NCBI GenBank assembly: GCA_021787595.1
Contig: JAJYLQ010000014.1
Location: 50,528-114,527, forward strand
Length of the DNA stretch: 64,000 bases
DNA from: Chloroflexota bacterium
Lineage (GTDB): Bacteria > Chloroflexota > Anaerolineae > Anaerolineales > Villigracilaceae
Direction of reading: 5' to 3'
A program made the position numbers and the translations under genes. Each line of letters opens with the position of its first letter. Position 1 is the stretch's first letter. The notes beneath the pieces are model-generated. The model searched no databases. It was not told the origin of the DNA and was given only the letters and a program-made list of their open reading frames with translations. Of this stretch, positions 61,783-64,000 are shown piece after piece.

Positions 61783-62541
61783 CTACTTAAGGCTCTCAAC
61801 AATATTGTTCACAGTTGAGGTATATGAAGATGTAGATGGGTAGGAAACGGCGAGATAGATACGATCCTTCTGCTCGAGGGCGTACAACCGGGCACCCTGA
61901 GGCACTGTAGATCCCGTTGCTGTCCAAGTGATGGCTTGCCCATTTCCCAATAAAAGGCCCTCAAGCTGGCTGTAAGCTGTCCCAGGCGCAAACAGATTCT
62001 GGGCTGTGACCCAAGCTTCCAGTGTTGAATAATTTTCTGGTCTGGAGAAAAGCCACAGATCAATTTTTATCTCCTGACGATCCAAATCCCGTTTTACAGC
62101 CACGTCGTTGAAATTGCGAATGGTCACCAGATAACCCTGCTCTGGAATGGCGCTATATGTCTTGTTTAGAGGCATATCCACTTGCCAGTTTGCTGGATAG
62201 GAAAACGAAAAGCCAAAATTGGCATCTACGTAATCCCGAACTTTTTCGTCAGGCGCTTGTCCTATCCTGGTGGGTATCGCAAAGCTTTGTTCGCTGCCAG
62301 GCGGGGAAGATCGTTGGAGCTGGGCGACTGCTGTTTGTTCCGCGGCGGACTTTGCTACTTGAGTAGGCAAAGGAACCGAAGGCAACAGTGGGATATTCTG
62401 GCCTAAACTCTTAGGTCCCTGAGTCGGTGTGGGAGGCGGAACCAGCGACCAGAAAGGATTGGCGTAAGCTCGCATTAGCCCCACTCCACCTACGATGAAT
62501 CCTGCAATGATGAGGCTAATCAAAACAAATTTCTTGTTCAT
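61783..62541 (-). CDS. Membrane-anchored protein with PsbP-like domain
   Basis: 252 residues. N-terminal transmembrane anchor KFVLISLIIAGFIVGGVGLM, then a Pro/Thr-rich linker, then FGFSFSYPANWQVDMPLNKT, the entry phrase of PsbP/PsaD-like beta domains found in many bacterial lipoproteins. C-terminus VSYPSTSSYTSTVNNIVESL closes the fold. Role unknown; it lies 51 bp from the M23 gene and may be cotranscribed. Confidence 0.72.
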   Translation of the reverse strand: MNKKFVLISLIIAGFIVGGVGLMRAYANPFWSLVPPPTPTQGPKSLGQNIPLLPSVPLPTQVAKSAAEQTAVAQLQRSSPPGSEQSFAIPTRIGQAPDEKVRDYVDANFGFSFSYPANWQVDMPLNKTYSAIPEQGYLVTIRNFNDVAVKRDLDRQEIKIDLWLFSRPENYSTLEAWVTAQNLFAPGTAYSQLEGLLLGNGQAITWTATGSTVPQGARLYALEQKDRIYLAVSYPSTSSYTSTVNNIVESLK

Positions 62542-63012
62542 GGCATTCTCCTTCCGATGTATGCGTGTTGACTAACGTACGTATACGCTTACAGGTCACG
62601 AGAGCCTGTGAGGGTGTCTGATGTAATCGAATTTAAACTACTATTGATGTTTACAAAAGTCAGTTAAGGGCTGTCACTCTGAGGGAGCGCACTTCCCTGC
62701 ACTTGCACGCAGGGCAAGTGTGCGACCGAAGAGTCTCATATTTCGGACTCGAGACCCTTCGCTCAGGGTGACATAAACCAATTCGTATGAATGTCAATAG
62801 GAATGATAATAGTGTAAAGAAAAACGGCTCTCCCGTTTTTGCCGGGAGACACCCGCAAGATGCGGCGGACTTTCCGCGGATTTCATGGATTACGCAGAAA
62901 AATCTGTGAAATCTGCGTAATCTGCGGATTGATCTTTAATCTTTCCTGTTAAACACCGAAAAGCCAGAAAAACAAGATAAAACAACGTCTCATGCTTTCT
63001 TCTCTCGAACTA
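62542..63012. repeat. Gene-free spacer with palindromes
   Basis: Holds ACGTACGTATACG near 62574 and a GTCACTCTGAGGGAGCG ... CGCTCAGGGTGAC repeat pair (about 62674-62772). Near 62828-62848 the minus strand has a CTCCCG/CGGGAG stem followed by AGCCGTTTTTCTTT, a likely terminator. No gene seen. Confidence 0.5.
62815..62848 (-). terminator. Probable intrinsic terminator
   Basis: Minus strand: CTCCCG (62848-62843), loop GCAAAAA, CGGGAG (62835-62830), then AGCCGTTTTTCTTT. It would stop transcription coming from the truncated propeller gene before the PsbP-like gene. Confidence 0.6.
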
Positions 63013-63229
63013 TACTGAACACGGGCATAAATTGCGCTTTTGTTCAACGGGATTCGGCAAGGGATAAATCCCCGCCTCAGCGCATGAAAGTGGCGCCAAG
63101 GCGCCACTCGTTGCGCCAGTCCGAAGGCGTCGCCGTGGCGCCATGGCGACAACTTTCACGTACTGAGCAGGTGGCTTCAGCCCCGCGAATCAAGCGGTAG
63201 AAAACCGCAATTTGTGACCGTGCCTGGTA
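63013..63229. mobile_element. TA-target miniature element, copy 4
   Basis: A 217-bp copy, TA at 63011-12 and 63230-31. It is almost the same as copy 1 (13189-13432) but lacks its 27-bp internal insertion. Ends TACTGAACACGGGCATAAAT and ...GACCGTGCCTGGTA. Confidence 0.85.
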
Positions 63230-63285
63230 TATGTATAAACAGTGGAGTTCACAACAATGATTACAGTATCTGGCTCTTCCTCACA

Positions 63286-63894
63286 TCAGGGTAGCACAGT
63301 TAGAAAGCGACCTCCGCTCAAGCTGAGAATACGCTGAATTCCAGTTCCGTCGATATGAATTGAATAAAGCACCTGATCAAGTGCCTCACCGCCCAAATTA
63401 TTTACCAACAATACATTTCCAGAGAGCCAGGCAAGGGGCCGCGCAAGCAAAGCAGGATTGGCGACCTCAACTACTGTGGAAACCCTGCCAGTATCAATGT
63501 TCAATACAACAATCTTGTTAACACCCTGCGAGCCCTTCTCAAAGCTATTGACAACAGTGAAAGCAACCTTATTCCTCGCTGGCGACCAGACTAGAACACT
63601 GGCGATTAAGGTGTTGGCGTCCTCCTGCTCAATAAGTGGGGTAAGGCTGCCGTTCATCAGGTCGAGCCGTTGCAATTTGACCCTGGGGTTAGTTGTGGAT
63701 TCTTTCCGTGCCACAATTGCCGTTTCGCCACCTGGCGCAGCCGAAACGATGCTCGTCAATTTATTTGGATCAGTGTAAACAGTTTGCATCTCACCCGTTT
63801 GAGTGTCTAGTAGAGCAACCCGATCATTCAACATACCGCCACCAACAAGGTGAGAAAGCAACAACTTCTTCTGACCTAGTAGTTTGTCAATCAT
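63286..63894 (-). CDS. C-terminal part of a beta-propeller (TolB/WD40-like) protein, truncated at its start
   Basis: 202 codons. Repeats of propeller type: RVALLDTQTGEMQTVYTDPN, LQRLDLMNGSLTPLIEQED, VVLNIDTGRVSTVVEV, SIHIDGTGIQRILSL. No signal peptide. The first codons overlap the end of a transposase gene (63891), so the original N-terminal part was probably removed by the insertion of that element and the ATG is accidental. Confidence 0.6.
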   Translation of the reverse strand: MIDKLLGQKKLLLSHLVGGGMLNDRVALLDTQTGEMQTVYTDPNKLTSIVSAAPGGETAIVARKESTTNPRVKLQRLDLMNGSLTPLIEQEDANTLIASVLVWSPARNKVAFTVVNSFEKGSQGVNKIVVLNIDTGRVSTVVEVANPALLARPLAWLSGNVLLVNNLGGEALDQVLYSIHIDGTGIQRILSLSGGRFLTVLP

Positions 63895-64000
63895 GCTTTG
63901 ATAAGTGGAGAGCCGTGAAGATTTTGCGGACAGCAGATGGTCGGATAGAGCTTCTTGAGTTTAATGCGTGCGTCAGCGGTTGTGAAACGCCAGTCAACAG
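63891..64000 (-). mobile_element. 3' end of a transposase gene, probably IS630-like, cut by the window
   Basis: Minus-strand frame VDWRFTTADARIKLKKLYPT, then ICCPQNLHGSPLIKA and a stop at 63891. The WxFTTxDARIKLKxLYP phrase is one I associate with the C-terminus of IS630-type transposases, which insert at TA. The catalytic region lies outside the window. Confidence 0.5.

Overview
The window looks like a chromosomal segment of an uncultured or environmental Chloroflexota bacterium of the Anaerolineae type. This is an inference from gene content: a lipoprotein Dsb/cyclophilin fusion, a PrsW-like protease, a TrmI tRNA methyltransferase, a TL5-type bL25, a DUF4012 protein, Cys-motif LysM-like proteins, and many short palindromic repeats between and inside genes. 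No rRNA, tRNA or CRISPR array was found. Coding is dense and GC is moderate.

Region 1 (1-13 kb) is mostly housekeeping: a GltD-type oxidoreductase cut by the window edge, a putative membrane zinc protease, the Dsb-cyclophilin lipoprotein overlapping a PrsW-like protease, trmI, a zinc-ribbon protein, a CoA-type Nudix hydrolase, bL25, the mtnA/class II aldolase pair and a membrane-fused spermidine-synthase-like protein.

Region 2 (13-44 kb, almost all minus strand) is a surface polysaccharide locus. It holds a DUF2723 glycosyltransferase, DUF4012 protein, low-molecular-weight phosphatase, BY-kinase, a nucleotidyltransferase/4,6-dehydratase/aminotransferase trio for an amino-deoxysugar, a phosphoglycosyl transferase with swapped domain order, many GT2 and GT4 glycosyltransferases, an O-antigen ligase/polymerase-like protein, a CapK-like adenylating enzyme, an acetyltransferase, a nucleotidyltransferase-kinase fusion with a HAD phosphatase, and methyltransferases. 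Two UPF0175/DUF3368 toxin-antitoxin (TA) pairs sit in the middle. One toxin gene is split by a small TA-flanked transposable element.

Region 3 (44-59 kb) is the most unusual part. The ABC exporter genes wzm (57973-58857) and wzt (44958-46280), normally adjacent, are separated by about 11.7 kb. The gap contains seven truncated copies of the wzt 5' end, each starting at the wzt start codon and stopping at a different codon. They alternate with small two-gene modules: two DUF433/DUF5615, two near-identical PemK-like, three TumE-like, one VapBC, one broken VapB, one lone coiled-coil antitoxin-like gene and one HU-like gene. A short copy of the wzm 3' end is also present. The layout looks like repeated single-crossover capture of TA cassettes at the wzm-wzt junction, always leaving an intact exporter gene outside.

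Region 4 (59-60.6 kb) looks like the control region of the long operon: a candidate promoter, two small paralogous proteins, a NusG/RfaH-type elongation factor, and two copies of a structured RNA-like motif, each overlapping an intrinsic terminator. The outer stem of the motif differs between copies but stays paired. Region 5 (60.6-64 kb) has an M23 peptidase, a secreted PsbP-like protein, a repeat element, a truncated beta-propeller gene and the end of a transposase at the window edge.

Small mobile elements recur through the window: four clear copies of a TA-target element with four hairpins, and one element with an 8-bp target duplication that shares the same core but has different ends.
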